The notes under the pieces were generated by a model. The model saw nothing but the letters and a program-made list of their open reading frames with translations, was not told the origin of the DNA and ran no database searches. From an uncultured Eisenbergiella sp. (GTDB lineage: Bacteria > Bacillota > Clostridia > Lachnospirales > Lachnospiraceae), in the NCBI GenBank assembly GCA_947626995.1, contig CANQUI010000007.1:1-52910 (forward strand): a stretch of 52,910 nt of DNA, in the 5' to 3' direction. The translations under genes and the position numbers were made by a program. This document shows, in pieces, positions 15,046 to 23,611 of this stretch (its first letter is position 1; each line of letters begins with the position of its first letter).

Positions 15046-17916
15046 ATGAATTATGGCAAAAAAAATGTGAAGGAGAAGCAAAAGGCGCTCCAGTCTTCTT
15101 CCAGACGCTGGGGACGGAAATTTTTGCTCACCGCCGCCAAGGCGCTGCTTCTCTTCATGCTTGCCGTCGGCATCATCGGCATCTGCGGTGCCATCGGCAT
15201 TTTTAAAGGCATTATAGATTCCGCACCCACCATCAACCTGGAGGACGCGGCGCCCAGCCGGTTTTCTTCCTTTATATACGATTCCCAGGGCAATCAGATC
15301 GCCAAGCTTGTGGCGGAAGATTCCAACCGCGTGCCGGTCACCATGGACCAGATCCCTCAGAATCTGGCCGACGCCTTTGTCGCCATTGAAGATTCCCGTT
15401 TTTATGAGCACAACGGCATCGATATCCAGGGCATTATGCGCGCCGCCTATATGGCCGTCACCACCGGCTTTAAACGGCAGGAGGGCGCCAGCACCATCAC
15501 CCAGCAGCTGATCAAAAATACCGTGCTCACCACCTGGACGCAGGAAAAAACGCTGCCGGAACGGGTAAAACGAAAAGTACAGGAGCAGTATCTGGCAATC
15601 CAGCTCGAACGAAACGCCCAGGACAAGTCCAAGATCCTGGAGCAGTATATGAACACCATCAACTTAGGGCAGAATACCCTTGGCGTTCAGGCGGCCGCCA
15701 AACGCTACTTCAACAAAAACGTATGGGATCTTACGCTGTCCGAATGTGCGGCCATTGCGGGCATCACGCAGAATCCCTCCCGATACAATCCCATCAGCCA
15801 CCCGGATAATAACCAGGACCGCCGGGAAAAAGTGCTGAACGATATGAAGGAGCAAGGATACATCACCCAGGCCGAATACGACGAGGCCATGAGCGACACC
15901 CAGGCCCTGTACGACCGCATCCGGACGGCAAACGCGGAAGTGGAGGAAACCTCCATCGACTCCTATTATGCCGACGCGGTCAAGGAAGTGGTCATTGAGG
16001 ATCTGATCGCGGCAGGCTACAGCGAAACCCAGGCATACGTCATGGTCTATTCCGGCGGCCTGAGCATTTTTGCGGCGCAGGATCCGCAGATTCAGAAAAT
16101 CTGCGATGAGATCTGTTCCAATGAAGAAAATTATCCCGGAGACGTACAATGGCTGCTCAACTACCGTCTCACCTATCAGGACGAGAACGCCCAGTCGGAT
16201 AACGACATTGTCAATATCAGTTCCGAAATGTTCAAGCTCTACCAGCAGGAAAACGGGAATCCCAATTTCAATCTGCTCTACGCCTCCCAGGAGGATGCCT
16301 ACGCGGCCATCGAGGCGTATAAGCAGGCTACGCTTCCTGCAAACGCCAAGATCATCGGCGAATCGGTTTCCCTGACCCCGCAGCCTCAGATCTCTCTTGT
16401 GATCGAGGACCAGAGTACCGGCTACGTCGTTGCCATGGTAGGCGGACGCGGCGTCAAGGAGGGCAACCGGACCTTAAACAGGGCAACCGACACCGTAAGA
16501 CAGCCGGGTTCCACCTTTAAAATACTTTCCACCTACGCGCCCGCGCTGGACAGCGCCGGCATGACGCTGGCCGACGTGGAGGTCGACGGTCCTTTCAATT
16601 ATGAAAGCGGCCGGCCGGTATCCAACTGGTACAGCACCGGATACCGGGGGATCTGCTCTTTCCGGGACGGAATCCGGGATTCCTTAAATATCGTTACGGT
16701 CAAGGCGCTGACCCAGATTACGCCCCGTCTCGGATACGAATACCTGCTCAATTTTGGCTTCACCACTCTGGTGGACGGCGTGGAGCGCAACGGAAAGGTC
16801 TATACGGACATTTCCCAGTCTCTGGCGCTGGGCGGCATTACCAACGGCGTGACCAACATGGAGCTTAACGCCGCCTACGCCACCGTCGCCAACAGCGGGC
16901 AATATATCAAGCCCAAGCTTTACAGCATTGTAAAGGATCACGACGGCAACGTCATTCTGGACAACACGGGCACGGAAAGCCGACAGGTCATCAAGCCCTC
17001 CACCGCTTTTCTGCTCACCGACGCCATGGTGGACGTGGTCACCACCGGAACCGGCGCCTCCGTGAATTTCGGCGGCATGTCCCTTGCCGGTAAGACGGGA
17101 ACCACCTCCGATTATAACGACGTATGGTTTTCCGGCTACTCTCCTTACTATACCTGTTCCGTCTGGACAGGCTATGACAACAACACCAAGCTTCGCAGCG
17201 GCGCGGAACGCAACCTGGCAAAAACGCTCTGGAAGGCCGTGATGTCCCGCGTTCATGAGGGGCTGGACAACGTTCCGTTTACCAAGCCCGCCGATATCGT
17301 CACGGAGACGGTCTGCGCAAAATCCGGCAAACTGCCAAACGAACTGTGTCAGAGTACCCTGAAAATCGAATACTTTACGCCGGATACCGTTCCCACGGAA
17401 ACCTGCGACGTCCATTATCAGGGTACCGTCTGCGCATACAGCTCTCTGCCGGCGGCGGAAGGATGTCCCTTTGCGATTCCCGGTATCCTGGAAATGCAGC
17501 CCGAAAACGAACGGATCCTCACCGGGCAGGCGGTCGTCAACGAAGCGGGCGCCGTTTCCAATGTCTGTATCCACACGCCCGAATTTATGGCGCAGCCGGG
17601 CATCGACGCCGTGATTGAACAGCAGCGGCTGGAACTGGAACTGCGCAACAATCAGTCGTCCTTCGAATTCCGTTTCGCACAGCTGCAGCAGCAGCTCCAG
17701 GATGCGGTCGCAGCCAAAACCGAAGCGGATAACCGGCTCCTTAGCGCCACGGACGAAACGCAGCGGGCGCAGGCGCAGACCGATTCTGCCTCGGCCCAGA
17801 TGCTCATTGACAGCCTGAACGCCCAGATCGCGCAGCTGCAGGAGGCCCAGAACGCGGCCATTGCGTCTCAGGCCGCCCAGGAACCCCCCGCTTCCGATAC
17901 CGGTGGAGAGGGTTGA
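15046..17916 (+). CDS. Class A penicillin-binding protein (PBP1A-like)
   Basis: Bifunctional peptidoglycan synthase, 956 residues, anchored by one TM helix (about 25-55) with the rest outside. The GT51 glycosyltransferase shows EDSRFYEHNGID (catalytic Glu115) and GASTITQQLIKN. The transpeptidase shows STFK (Ser489, Lys492), the SLN motif in RDSLNIVTV and KTGT at 683-686, so all active-site motifs are present. The C-terminus is unusual in ending with a long Gln/Ala-rich coiled coil (about 840-956) without a membrane anchor. AAGGAGG lies nine bases before the ATG. It stands alone; tRNA-Thr follows from its own promoter. Confidence 0.96.
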   Translation: MNYGKKNVKEKQKALQSSSRRWGRKFLLTAAKALLLFMLAVGIIGICGAIGIFKGIIDSAPTINLEDAAPSRFSSFIYDSQGNQIAKLVAEDSNRVPVTMDQIPQNLADAFVAIEDSRFYEHNGIDIQGIMRAAYMAVTTGFKRQEGASTITQQLIKNTVLTTWTQEKTLPERVKRKVQEQYLAIQLERNAQDKSKILEQYMNTINLGQNTLGVQAAAKRYFNKNVWDLTLSECAAIAGITQNPSRYNPISHPDNNQDRREKVLNDMKEQGYITQAEYDEAMSDTQALYDRIRTANAEVEETSIDSYYADAVKEVVIEDLIAAGYSETQAYVMVYSGGLSIFAAQDPQIQKICDEICSNEENYPGDVQWLLNYRLTYQDENAQSDNDIVNISSEMFKLYQQENGNPNFNLLYASQEDAYAAIEAYKQATLPANAKIIGESVSLTPQPQISLVIEDQSTGYVVAMVGGRGVKEGNRTLNRATDTVRQPGSTFKILSTYAPALDSAGMTLADVEVDGPFNYESGRPVSNWYSTGYRGICSFRDGIRDSLNIVTVKALTQITPRLGYEYLLNFGFTTLVDGVERNGKVYTDISQSLALGGITNGVTNMELNAAYATVANSGQYIKPKLYSIVKDHDGNVILDNTGTESRQVIKPSTAFLLTDAMVDVVTTGTGASVNFGGMSLAGKTGTTSDYNDVWFSGYSPYYTCSVWTGYDNNTKLRSGAERNLAKTLWKAVMSRVHEGLDNVPFTKPADIVTETVCAKSGKLPNELCQSTLKIEYFTPDTVPTETCDVHYQGTVCAYSSLPAAEGCPFAIPGILEMQPENERILTGQAVVNEAGAVSNVCIHTPEFMAQPGIDAVIEQQRLELELRNNQSSFEFRFAQLQQQLQDAVAAKTEADNRLLSATDETQRAQAQTDSASAQMLIDSLNAQIAQLQEAQNAAIASQAAQEPPASDTGGEG

Positions 17917-17935
17917 AGATCCGGTAAAATAATTA

Positions 17936-17964
17936 TTGACAACCAAATGCCCCTATGTTATGAT
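17936..17964 (+). promoter_or_regulatory. Promoter of tRNA-Thr
   Basis: Perfect TTGACA, 17-base spacer, TATGAT; 30 bases before the tRNA. Confidence 0.85.
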
Positions 17965-17994
17965 AAAGTTCGGTTGCGAAACAACCGAACATAC

Positions 17995-18067
17995 GCTGCC
18001 GTGGCTCAGTCGGTAGAGCGTCGCATTGGTAATGCGGAGGTCACGGGTCCGATTCCCGTCGGCAGCT
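17995..18067 (+). tRNA. tRNA-Thr (GGT)
   Basis: Full cloverleaf: acceptor GCTGCCG/CGGCAGC, D-arm GCTC/GAGC, anticodon loop TTGGTAA (GGT), T-arm ACGGG/CCCGT with TCCGATT in the loop, discriminator T, no encoded CCA. Reads Thr ACC/ACT. Confidence 0.97.
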
Positions 18068-18070
18068 TCA

Positions 18071-18100
18071 AAAAAGCCTGATCGAATCAGGCTTTTTTGA
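18071..18100 (+). terminator. Terminator of tRNA-Thr
   Basis: AAAAAGCCTGAT-CGA-ATCAGGCTTTTTT, a classical intrinsic terminator directly after the tRNA. Confidence 0.93.
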
Positions 18101-18123
18101 TACCCAATCGCTCTCGGCAGGCA

Positions 18124-18164
18124 CATTGCTTTCAAATTTGGGTTTACAAATTTGAAAAACAATG
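18124..18164. promoter_or_regulatory. Large dyad (candidate operator)
   Basis: TTTCAAATTTG and CAAATTTGAAA form a perfect 11-bp inverted repeat around GGTTTA (18130-18157); outer CATTG/CAATG extend it. A possible -35 (TTTACA at 18143) and -10 (TACGCT) fall over it, so a repressor of the following gene may bind here. No T-run follows. Confidence 0.5.
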
Positions 18165-18200
18165 ATACGCTTAATTTATCATATAAAGGAGGATGTTTTC

Positions 18201-18482
18201 ATGCCAAGAGGACCCAAAAAAGAAATAAATTACACCGGAAAAGCCGCGAAGGTTCAGGAAAAGGTACTGAAGCTGCAGGCAGAGCTGGCCGCCGCAAAAG
18301 AAGAACTCAAAGCGGCGTACAAAGAACAGCTGAAAGCCGAAAAAGCCGCCGCGAAAAAAGCGCAGAAGGAAGCCGCCGAGGCCGCCCAGAAAGCGATGCG
18401 GGAAAACAAGGCAAAGCTGTTAAAGGCCATCGAAAATTCCGGGAAGTCCCCGGAGGAAATCCTGGATTTCTTAAACAACTGA
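18201..18482 (+). CDS. Small Ala/Lys/Glu-rich coiled-coil protein
   Basis: A 93-residue, highly charged protein of unknown function. N-terminal PRGPKKEINYTGKAAK is basic; about residues 17-75 form a long Ala/Lys/Glu helix with coiled-coil heptads; the C-terminus SPEEILDFLNN looks like a short helical module similar in form to the tail of H-NS-like or SMC-hinge-associated small DNA-binding proteins. This resemblance is weak. Translation could open upstream, but AAAGGAGG at 18185-18192 fixes the ATG at 18201. A palindrome lies before it and a very long hairpin after it. Confidence 0.75.
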   Translation: MPRGPKKEINYTGKAAKVQEKVLKLQAELAAAKEELKAAYKEQLKAEKAAAKKAQKEAAEAAQKAMRENKAKLLKAIENSGKSPEEILDFLNN

Positions 18483-18488
18483 CAAATC

Positions 18489-18548
18489 GCAGGCAAAGAA
18501 AAAGAAGAGCGCTTTCGCAAACGGAATCTCTTCTTTTTCTTTGCCTGC
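18489..18548 (+). terminator. Very long hairpin after the coiled-coil gene
   Basis: A perfect 21-bp inverted repeat (18489-18509 with 18528-18548) around an 18-base loop. The A/T-rich middle of the stem puts a T-run in the 3' arm, so it can end transcription on either strand. Confidence 0.75.
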
Positions 18549-18627
18549 AGCGCGCTTGCATCCCCTCGCAAAATATGAGATCATACCATCGAAACCGAAA
18601 CGGAGCACAAAAGAAAGGATACAGGAT

Positions 18628-19146
18628 ATGGGACTGAGATTCCGAAAAAGCTTTAAGCTGCTGCCCGGCGTCAAGATAAATCTGAATAAAAAGAGTGCGG
18701 GCATTACCTTTGGCACCAGAGGCGCCCATTATACCATAAATACCAGCGGAAGGAAAACGGCCAGCGTGGGATTGCCCGGCACCGGCCTTTCCTATTCCAC
18801 CTCCTTTGGCGGAAAGAAAAAAAAGAAGAAAAGTTCGATTCAAAAATGGATCGGGATCGTGGTTGCCATCGCCGTAATCGTCTGCGTGGCCTTTTCTCTC
18901 AAAAATCTCCTGGCAGGCTACATGGCCGACCATTCTGCGGCGGAAAAAACCGTTTCTTCCGTGGTGCAGACGGCGGAAACCCTTCCCGGCGCTGCTACGG
19001 ATGCTTCCACCACCGTATGGATCTCCGGATCCGGGAAAAAATACCACACCCGCTCAGACTGCAGCGGCATGGAGGACGCCACCGCGATCTCCCTTCAGGA
19101 GGCGCTGGATATGGGGAAAGAACCCTGTAAACGCTGCGCCGCCTGA
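18628..19146 (+). CDS. DUF4236 membrane protein with C-terminal Cys motif
   Basis: A 172-residue protein of unknown role. Residues 1-55 match the DUF4236 domain (MGLRFRKSFKLLPGVKIN, GITFGTRGAHYTINTSGRKTASVGLPGTGLSY). A Lys-rich stretch is followed by one TM helix (about 73-95), a linker, and a C-terminal domain VWISGSGKKYHTRSDCSGM...CKRC, a Cys/His motif also found at the ends of bacterial nuclease-like and surface proteins, probably metal-binding. The ATG at 18628 is preferred to in-frame upstream codons because of AGAAAGGA before it and because homology begins there. With Lys on the N-terminal side of the TM helix, the DUF4236 part should be cytoplasmic. Confidence 0.8.
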   Translation: MGLRFRKSFKLLPGVKINLNKKSAGITFGTRGAHYTINTSGRKTASVGLPGTGLSYSTSFGGKKKKKKSSIQKWIGIVVAIAVIVCVAFSLKNLLAGYMADHSAAEKTVSSVVQTAETLPGAATDASTTVWISGSGKKYHTRSDCSGMEDATAISLQEALDMGKEPCKRCAA

Positions 19147-19159
19147 TTTCGGACATGCT

Positions 19160-19210
19160 TTTTAAAACGGCAGAGACCTGGCATCTTAGACGCCAAGCCT
19201 CTGCCGTACG
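19160..19210 (-). terminator. Terminator overlapping the 3' end of rlmB
   Basis: On the minus strand CGGCAGAGGCTTGGC pairs with GCCAGGTCTCTGCCG (two G-U), followed by TTTTAAAAA. The rlmB stop codon lies in the loop. Confidence 0.65.
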
Positions 19211-19929
19211 ATTTCATATGCCAATACGCCGGCCGCCACCGAAGCGTTTAGGGAATCAATCTGTCCCTTCATGGGGACGGAAGCGACCAGATCGCATTTC
19301 TCTTTTATCAGGCGTCCCACGCCGTCTCCCTCGCTGCCGATCACAAGACCGATCGGCCCGCTCAAATTCAGATCGTACATTCTCGTGCCGTCCATATCCG
19401 CGCACACAAACCAAATGCCTTCCTTTTTGAGCTTTTCAATGGTCTGGGCCAGATTTGCCACCCTGGCCACCGGCGTATAATTCAGCGCTCCCGCAGAGGT
19501 TTTGGCCACTGCCGCCGTCAGCCCGCAGGCCCTGTTTTTGGGAATGATCACGCCGTGCGCTCCCGCCTGGTTTGCGGTTCGGATGATGGCTCCCAGATTA
19601 TGGGGATCCTCGATGTTGTCCAGTAGGAACAAAAACGGCGGCTCCCCTTTTTCTTGGGCGTCTTTGAGCATATCCTCCACTTCGGCATATTCATACGCCG
19701 CGACGTACGCTAAAACGCCCTGGTGCTTCCCGGTTTCGGAAAGCTGATCCAGTCTTTCCTTTGTCACATATCTCACCGGCGTATTCTTTTTTTTCGCTTC
19801 CCGCTGGATCGTCAGAATGGGCCCGTCCTGACAGCCGTGGAGCAAAAACAGTTTATCCACGGGACGGCCCGCCCGATAAGCCTCCAGGACGGCGTTGCGC
19901 CCTTCTATCGTAAACTCCTGGTACCGCAT
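19186..19929 (-). CDS. rlmB: 23S rRNA 2'-O-ribose methyltransferase (RlmB/TrmH type)
   Basis: SPOUT methyltransferase that modifies a guanosine of 23S rRNA, in E. coli G2251. 247 residues: N-terminal substrate-binding domain (IEGRNAVLEAYRAG) and a C-terminal SPOUT knot with motif 1 LLDNIEDPHNLGAIIRTANQAGAHGVI, motif 2 IGLVIGSEGDGV and motif 3 IDSLNASVAAGVLAYE. Two ATGs are possible; GAGAGGG lies eight bases before the second (19929) and almost touches the first (19935), so I take the second. Downstream of mrnC in a rlmB-mrnC-cysS-cysE cluster typical of Clostridia and Bacilli. Confidence 0.92.
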   Translation of the reverse strand: MRYQEFTIEGRNAVLEAYRAGRPVDKLFLLHGCQDGPILTIQREAKKKNTPVRYVTKERLDQLSETGKHQGVLAYVAAYEYAEVEDMLKDAQEKGEPPFLFLLDNIEDPHNLGAIIRTANQAGAHGVIIPKNRACGLTAAVAKTSAGALNYTPVARVANLAQTIEKLKKEGIWFVCADMDGTRMYDLNLSGPIGLVIGSEGDGVGRLIKEKCDLVASVPMKGQIDSLNASVAAGVLAYEIVRQRLGV

Positions 19930-19941
19930 GGCCATACCCTC

Positions 19942-20382
19942 TCATATCGTCAGATTCGTCTGCTGCAAGCTTTTTTTGATCAGTTCGAACAGTCTGTCCA
20001 TCCGATCCGTCAGATACAAAAATCCATACAGCGCCTCCAGCCCCGTCGCTTTCCGGTAATCGGCCACGGAAGCGTTTTTGGCTACGGTATGGGAATGGGC
20101 GTTGCGACCTCTTTTGTAAATCGCCATTTCCTCGGGCGTCAGTTCGCACTGCAGCGCCTCGGCGCAGGCCGCCTGTGCGGAGGCGCACACCACGGCGCTC
20201 TTTCTTCTATGGAGCGATCCCGGCGACGCGTTGCCCCGTTCCACCACCACGGTACGGATCAGCAGATCATAGACGCAGTCCCCGATAAACGCGAGGGTCA
20301 GGGGCGAGTACGTCCTTACGTCCACATCGCCGCAGCCAAATTCCCGGCGGATCGATCCCAACAGACTTACGCCCGTTTCCAT
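19942..20382 (-). CDS. mrnC: Mini-ribonuclease III (23S rRNA maturation)
   Basis: RNase III-type catalytic domain without the dsRNA-binding domain, 146 residues. It removes the ends of 23S rRNA precursor in Bacillus. Seen here: YSPLTLAFIGDCVYDLLIR (conserved Asp), then HTVAKNASVADYRKATGLEALYGFLYL (the second acidic site). Its ATG lies 16 bases inside the cysS 3' end, after GGGAAGG, so it is translationally coupled to cysS. This neighbourhood is conserved in Firmicutes. Confidence 0.93.
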   Translation of the reverse strand: METGVSLLGSIRREFGCGDVDVRTYSPLTLAFIGDCVYDLLIRTVVVERGNASPGSLHRRKSAVVCASAQAACAEALQCELTPEEMAIYKRGRNAHSHTVAKNASVADYRKATGLEALYGFLYLTDRMDRLFELIKKSLQQTNLTI

Positions 20383-21776
20383 TTTACGCCTTCCCGGGTA
20401 TCCTCTAACAGGATTCCCTTTTCCTGCAGGGTCTGGCGAATTTCGTCGGCCAGCGCAAAATCCTTCGCTTTTCTGGCGGCCTGTCGTTTTTCGATGAGCG
20501 CCTCGATCTCCTCATCCAGCAGCTCTTCTTCCTGCTCTACCGTCAGTCCGCAGATATCCGTAAGCGCCAATATCCGCTCAAGAAGGGCCTGCAGGCAGGT
20601 TTTGCTGCATCCGGCGTTTGCATGGGTATTGACAAATTTTACCAGTTCAAAAATGGAGGCAATGGCATCCGCCGTATTAAAATCGTCATCCATCGCTTCG
20701 TCGAATCCGGCCTCGTACTTCTCTGCCTGCTCCAGCAGGGTTTCTTCCTGCTCTGTCAGCGGGCCGTCGTTGGCATTGGACAGCATAAAATGCAGATTGG
20801 ACACCGCCGTACAAATCCGCGCAAGCCCGTTCTTGGCCGCCTCCATGAGATCCGCGCTGAAATTTAAGGGGCTTCTGTAATGCGCGGACAGCATGAAGAA
20901 CCGAAGCACCATCGGATCATACTGCTTTAGAATATCCCGCACCGTAAAAAAGTTCCCGGCGGATTTGCTCATCTTGCGGTTATCAATATTCAAAAAGGCA
21001 TTGTGCATCCAGTACCGCGCAAAAGGCTTTCCGTTGGCTGCCTCGGACTGCGCGATCTCGTTTTCATGATGGGGGAAAATCAGATCCTCCCCTCCCGCAT
21101 GGATATCAATTTCGTCGCCCAGATACCGTTTGCTCATGACCGAACATTCGATATGCCAGCCCGGTCTGCCGTCGCACCAGGGGGATTCCCAGAAAGGCTC
21201 TCCTTCCTTTTTGGGTTTCCAGAGCACGAAATCCAGAGGATCCTCCTTCTGATCCCCGCCGGAGACCAAAAGGGACCGTTTGCCTCCCTCCAGCTCATCC
21301 AGATTTTTATGGGACAGCTTTCCGTATTCCGGGAAACTGCTGACGCGGTAATAAACCGTCCCGTCCGCCCCGGCATAGGCATGTCCTTTTTCGATCAGGG
21401 AAGCGATCATTTCCTTCATTCCGTCGATTTCCTGCGTGGCCAGCGGATGCGTCGTGGCGGGCCGCACATTTAAGGATTTCATATCCTTTTTACATTCCTC
21501 GATATACCGCTTGGAGATCACGGCGGAATCCACGCCCTCCTCAAGGGCTTTTTTGATGATCTTATCGTCCACGTCCGTGAAATTGCTCACATAATTGACT
21601 TCATATCCCTTATGCTCCATATAGCGGCGGACCGTATCGAAAACGATCATCGGCCGCGCGTTGCCGATATGGATCAGATTATATACCGTGGGGCCACAGA
21701 CATACATGCGCACTTTTCCCGGCTCTATGGGAACAAATTCTTCTTTTCTCTTGGTCAGCGTATTATAGATTTTCAT
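20367..21776 (-). CDS. cysS: Cysteinyl-tRNA synthetase
   Basis: Class I aminoacyl-tRNA synthetase, 469 residues. HIGH motif as HIGNARP near residue 37, zinc ligands in MYVCGPTVY, WHIECSVM and the HHENE region, and KMSKS in DNRKMSKSAGNF. The C-terminal domain is DALR-like. AAGGGAG precedes the ATG, and its start overlaps the cysE stop by 14 bases. No T-box leader fits in the short gap upstream of cysE, so control by cysteinyl-tRNA is not evident here. Confidence 0.97.
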   Translation of the reverse strand: MKIYNTLTKRKEEFVPIEPGKVRMYVCGPTVYNLIHIGNARPMIVFDTVRRYMEHKGYEVNYVSNFTDVDDKIIKKALEEGVDSAVISKRYIEECKKDMKSLNVRPATTHPLATQEIDGMKEMIASLIEKGHAYAGADGTVYYRVSSFPEYGKLSHKNLDELEGGKRSLLVSGGDQKEDPLDFVLWKPKKEGEPFWESPWCDGRPGWHIECSVMSKRYLGDEIDIHAGGEDLIFPHHENEIAQSEAANGKPFARYWMHNAFLNIDNRKMSKSAGNFFTVRDILKQYDPMVLRFFMLSAHYRSPLNFSADLMEAAKNGLARICTAVSNLHFMLSNANDGPLTEQEETLLEQAEKYEAGFDEAMDDDFNTADAIASIFELVKFVNTHANAGCSKTCLQALLERILALTDICGLTVEQEEELLDEEIEALIEKRQAARKAKDFALADEIRQTLQEKGILLEDTREGVKWKRA

Positions 21777-22446
21777 GCTGTCTCCCTTCTTTTTGCAGCG
21801 TCCGTACCCGTTTCTCCAGCTCCAGCACCCGGTTTATCAGCTCGCTGTTTGCCTTCTGGAGATTGGAAATATCCTCCTTGACAGGATCCGGAAGATTTTG
21901 GTCCATTGTCTCTCTGGGGAGAGGCTGATTGTCTCTTCGTACCACGCGGCCCGGAACGCCCACCACGGTGGAGTTGGGCGGAATGGCGGAAAGCACCACG
22001 CTTCCTGCCCCGATCTTGGAGTTTTCCCCTACCGTAAAGGACCCTAATACCTTGGCGCCCGCGCTGATCATCACATTATCTTCAATGGTCGGATGGCGTT
22101 TTCCCTGCTCTTTTCCGGTCCCTCCCAGCGTCACGCCCTGATAGAGCGTCACATTATTGCCGATCACCGTGGTCTCCCCGATGATCACGCCGTTGCCGTG
22201 GTCGATAAAAAACCCGCTTCCGATCCTGGCGCCCGGATGGATCTCAATCCCGGTCTTGCGCGCGCCCCTCTGGGAAACATAGCGCGCCCAGAAATAGTGC
22301 CCGGACAAATAGAGCCGGTGCGCGATCCGATAGTGCATCATCACCCGGAAGCTGGGATACAAAAAGACCTCCCAGGGCGAATGGATGGCCGGATCCCGTT
22401 CCCGGATGACCCGGATTTCCTCTTTGATATATCTGATCAATCTCAC
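21763..22446 (-). CDS. cysE: Serine O-acetyltransferase
   Basis: Makes O-acetyl-L-serine from serine and acetyl-CoA for cysteine synthesis. 227 residues: a short N-terminal helical domain and a left-handed beta-helix with hexapeptide repeats: IHPGARIGSGFFIDHGNGVIIG (catalytic Asp-His), NVTLYQGVTLGGTG, RHPTIEDNVMISAGAKVLG. Its C-terminus carries an extra coiled-coil stretch (about 195-227, LQKANSELINRVLELEKRV) beyond the usual end. Start is GTG after GGGGGTAG. First gene of cysE-cysS-mrnC-rlmB, supplying the precursor whose product CysS charges. Confidence 0.95.
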   Translation of the reverse strand: MRLIRYIKEEIRVIRERDPAIHSPWEVFLYPSFRVMMHYRIAHRLYLSGHYFWARYVSQRGARKTGIEIHPGARIGSGFFIDHGNGVIIGETTVIGNNVTLYQGVTLGGTGKEQGKRHPTIEDNVMISAGAKVLGSFTVGENSKIGAGSVVLSAIPPNSTVVGVPGRVVRRDNQPLPRETMDQNLPDPVKEDISNLQKANSELINRVLELEKRVRTLQKEGRQHENL

Positions 22447-22482
22447 GTTACTACCCCCGTTAAGTACGCGATTTCAGCATAA

Positions 22483-22511
22483 AGGATAGAGAAAAAAAAC
22501 GATTTTGTCAA
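22483..22511 (-). promoter_or_regulatory. Promoter of cysE-cysS-mrnC-rlmB
   Basis: TTGACA and TATCCT on the minus strand with a 17-base spacer, 37 bases before the cysE GTG. Confidence 0.65.
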
Positions 22512-22516
22512 CCGGT

Positions 22517-23611
22517 TTAGACGATTTCATTGATCCACACCGGCGCCAGAGGGCGAATCGGAAAGCCGATCTTTTCTGCGGCCCGTTTGGAGCCAAACAA
22601 AGCCGCCGTCAGAGAGGCAATATCCGCATAAAACAAAGGGAAGTCTTCTCCGTCTGCGTGCCAAAGGGCGGGCCGCATCCCTTCCCTGTGCTCCGGCGTT
22701 TCGTTTTGGAACGTGACCTGCGTTTCCGACCGTCCCGGACGGCAGAGAAAGACGCCGTTGTTTTCCAAAAGCAGCGGATCCTGCAAGGAGAGGGCGAACG
22801 CCTCCCCTTCCCGAAGATGCAGGCAGGAAAGCATCTGCCGCGCGTGTACGATCCGCGCCATAATGACGGGCTGATGCGCGCCGGTGCGCTGGATGAAGCG
22901 TTTTTCCGTCTCTTCCTCTGCCAGCACCTCCTGAATCTGCGGACTGTGGTCTTCACAGGTATACAGACAGATCCCTTTCAGCTTTCCGTTTTCCTCATAG
23001 CCGTAAATACAGCCGTTTTGCGCCGCCAGCTCCGCCGCCTGCTGTATATAATATGCCGTATCGTGCAGAACGTAAACGCCCTTGTGCGTTTGGAGAAAGG
23101 AGGAGGCAAAAGCGGAAAGCCGCTTCGCGTCCGGTTCTCCCATAATACGAAGCTTTTCCTTTTTTAAGCGCGCCGGATCCCACACCGGTTTTTCATAGAT
23201 ATAGGTAAAATCAAAGGGCCGGTAGATGGCGGGGGAAGCGGGCATCAAAAAAAGGAACGGGATCCCTTCCCGGTACAAAAGCCCCAGCGCCTCCTTGAGC
23301 AAAAACGCCATGTATCCGCGGCGACGGTATTTTTCTTTGGTGGCGACTCCCACCAGATAGACAGAATCCACAGGCCGTCCCAGAACGGACATCTTCTCCG
23401 GCGTCAGATAGAGCATGGAACGGATCCCGTCCGGGCCCTTTAAAACCAGGCCCCGATTTTGTCTCGCCTTTCTGGCAAAATAATACGCGGTAAAAACCGG
23501 GCTGTCTTCTGAAAACACCTCGCGCCAAAGTCCCTGCGCCTCCAGGCACTCATCTCCCGTCAGATCACGCAGCACTGTCCCGTCGGGCGCCGGCTTATTG
23601 TCCCGGCTCAT
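22517..23611 (-). CDS. Eis-like GNAT acetyltransferase
   Basis: A 364-residue protein with an N-terminal GNAT fold (about 1-140; acetyl-CoA loop [23 protein letters not shown]) and a second acetyltransferase-like plus SCP2-like C-terminal part, the order of the enhanced-intracellular-survival (Eis) family. Family members acetylate amines of various kinds; the substrate here is unknown. It probably begins at ATG 23611, which overlaps the ispF stop as ATGA; an in-frame GTG lies four codons earlier. No SD is obvious, which fits translational coupling to ispF. Confidence 0.8.
   Translation of the reverse strand: MSRDNKPAPDGTVLRDLTGDECLEAQGLWREVFSEDSPVFTAYYFARKARQNRGLVLKGPDGIRSMLYLTPEKMSVLGRPVDSVYLVGVATKEKYRRRGYMAFLLKEALGLLYREGIPFLFLMPASPAIYRPFDFTYIYEKPVWDPARLKKEKLRIMGEPDAKRLSAFASSFLQTHKGVYVLHDTAYYIQQAAELAAQNGCIYGYEENGKLKGICLYTCEDHSPQIQEVLAEEETEKRFIQRTGAHQPVIMARIVHARQMLSCLHLREGEAFALSLQDPLLLENNGVFLCRPGRSETQVTFQNETPEHREGMRPALWHADGEDFPLFYADIASLTAALFGSKRAAEKIGFPIRPLAPVWINEIV

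Noticed and set aside
16684-17946. Open frame of 420 codons on the minus strand under the PBP gene
   Set aside because: Composition is that of a reverse-strand shadow; the PBP has all catalytic motifs and an SD.
22447-22516. T-box leader before cysE-cysS
   Set aside because: Only 70 bases lie between the genes, too short for a T-box, and no T-box sequence or terminator is present.
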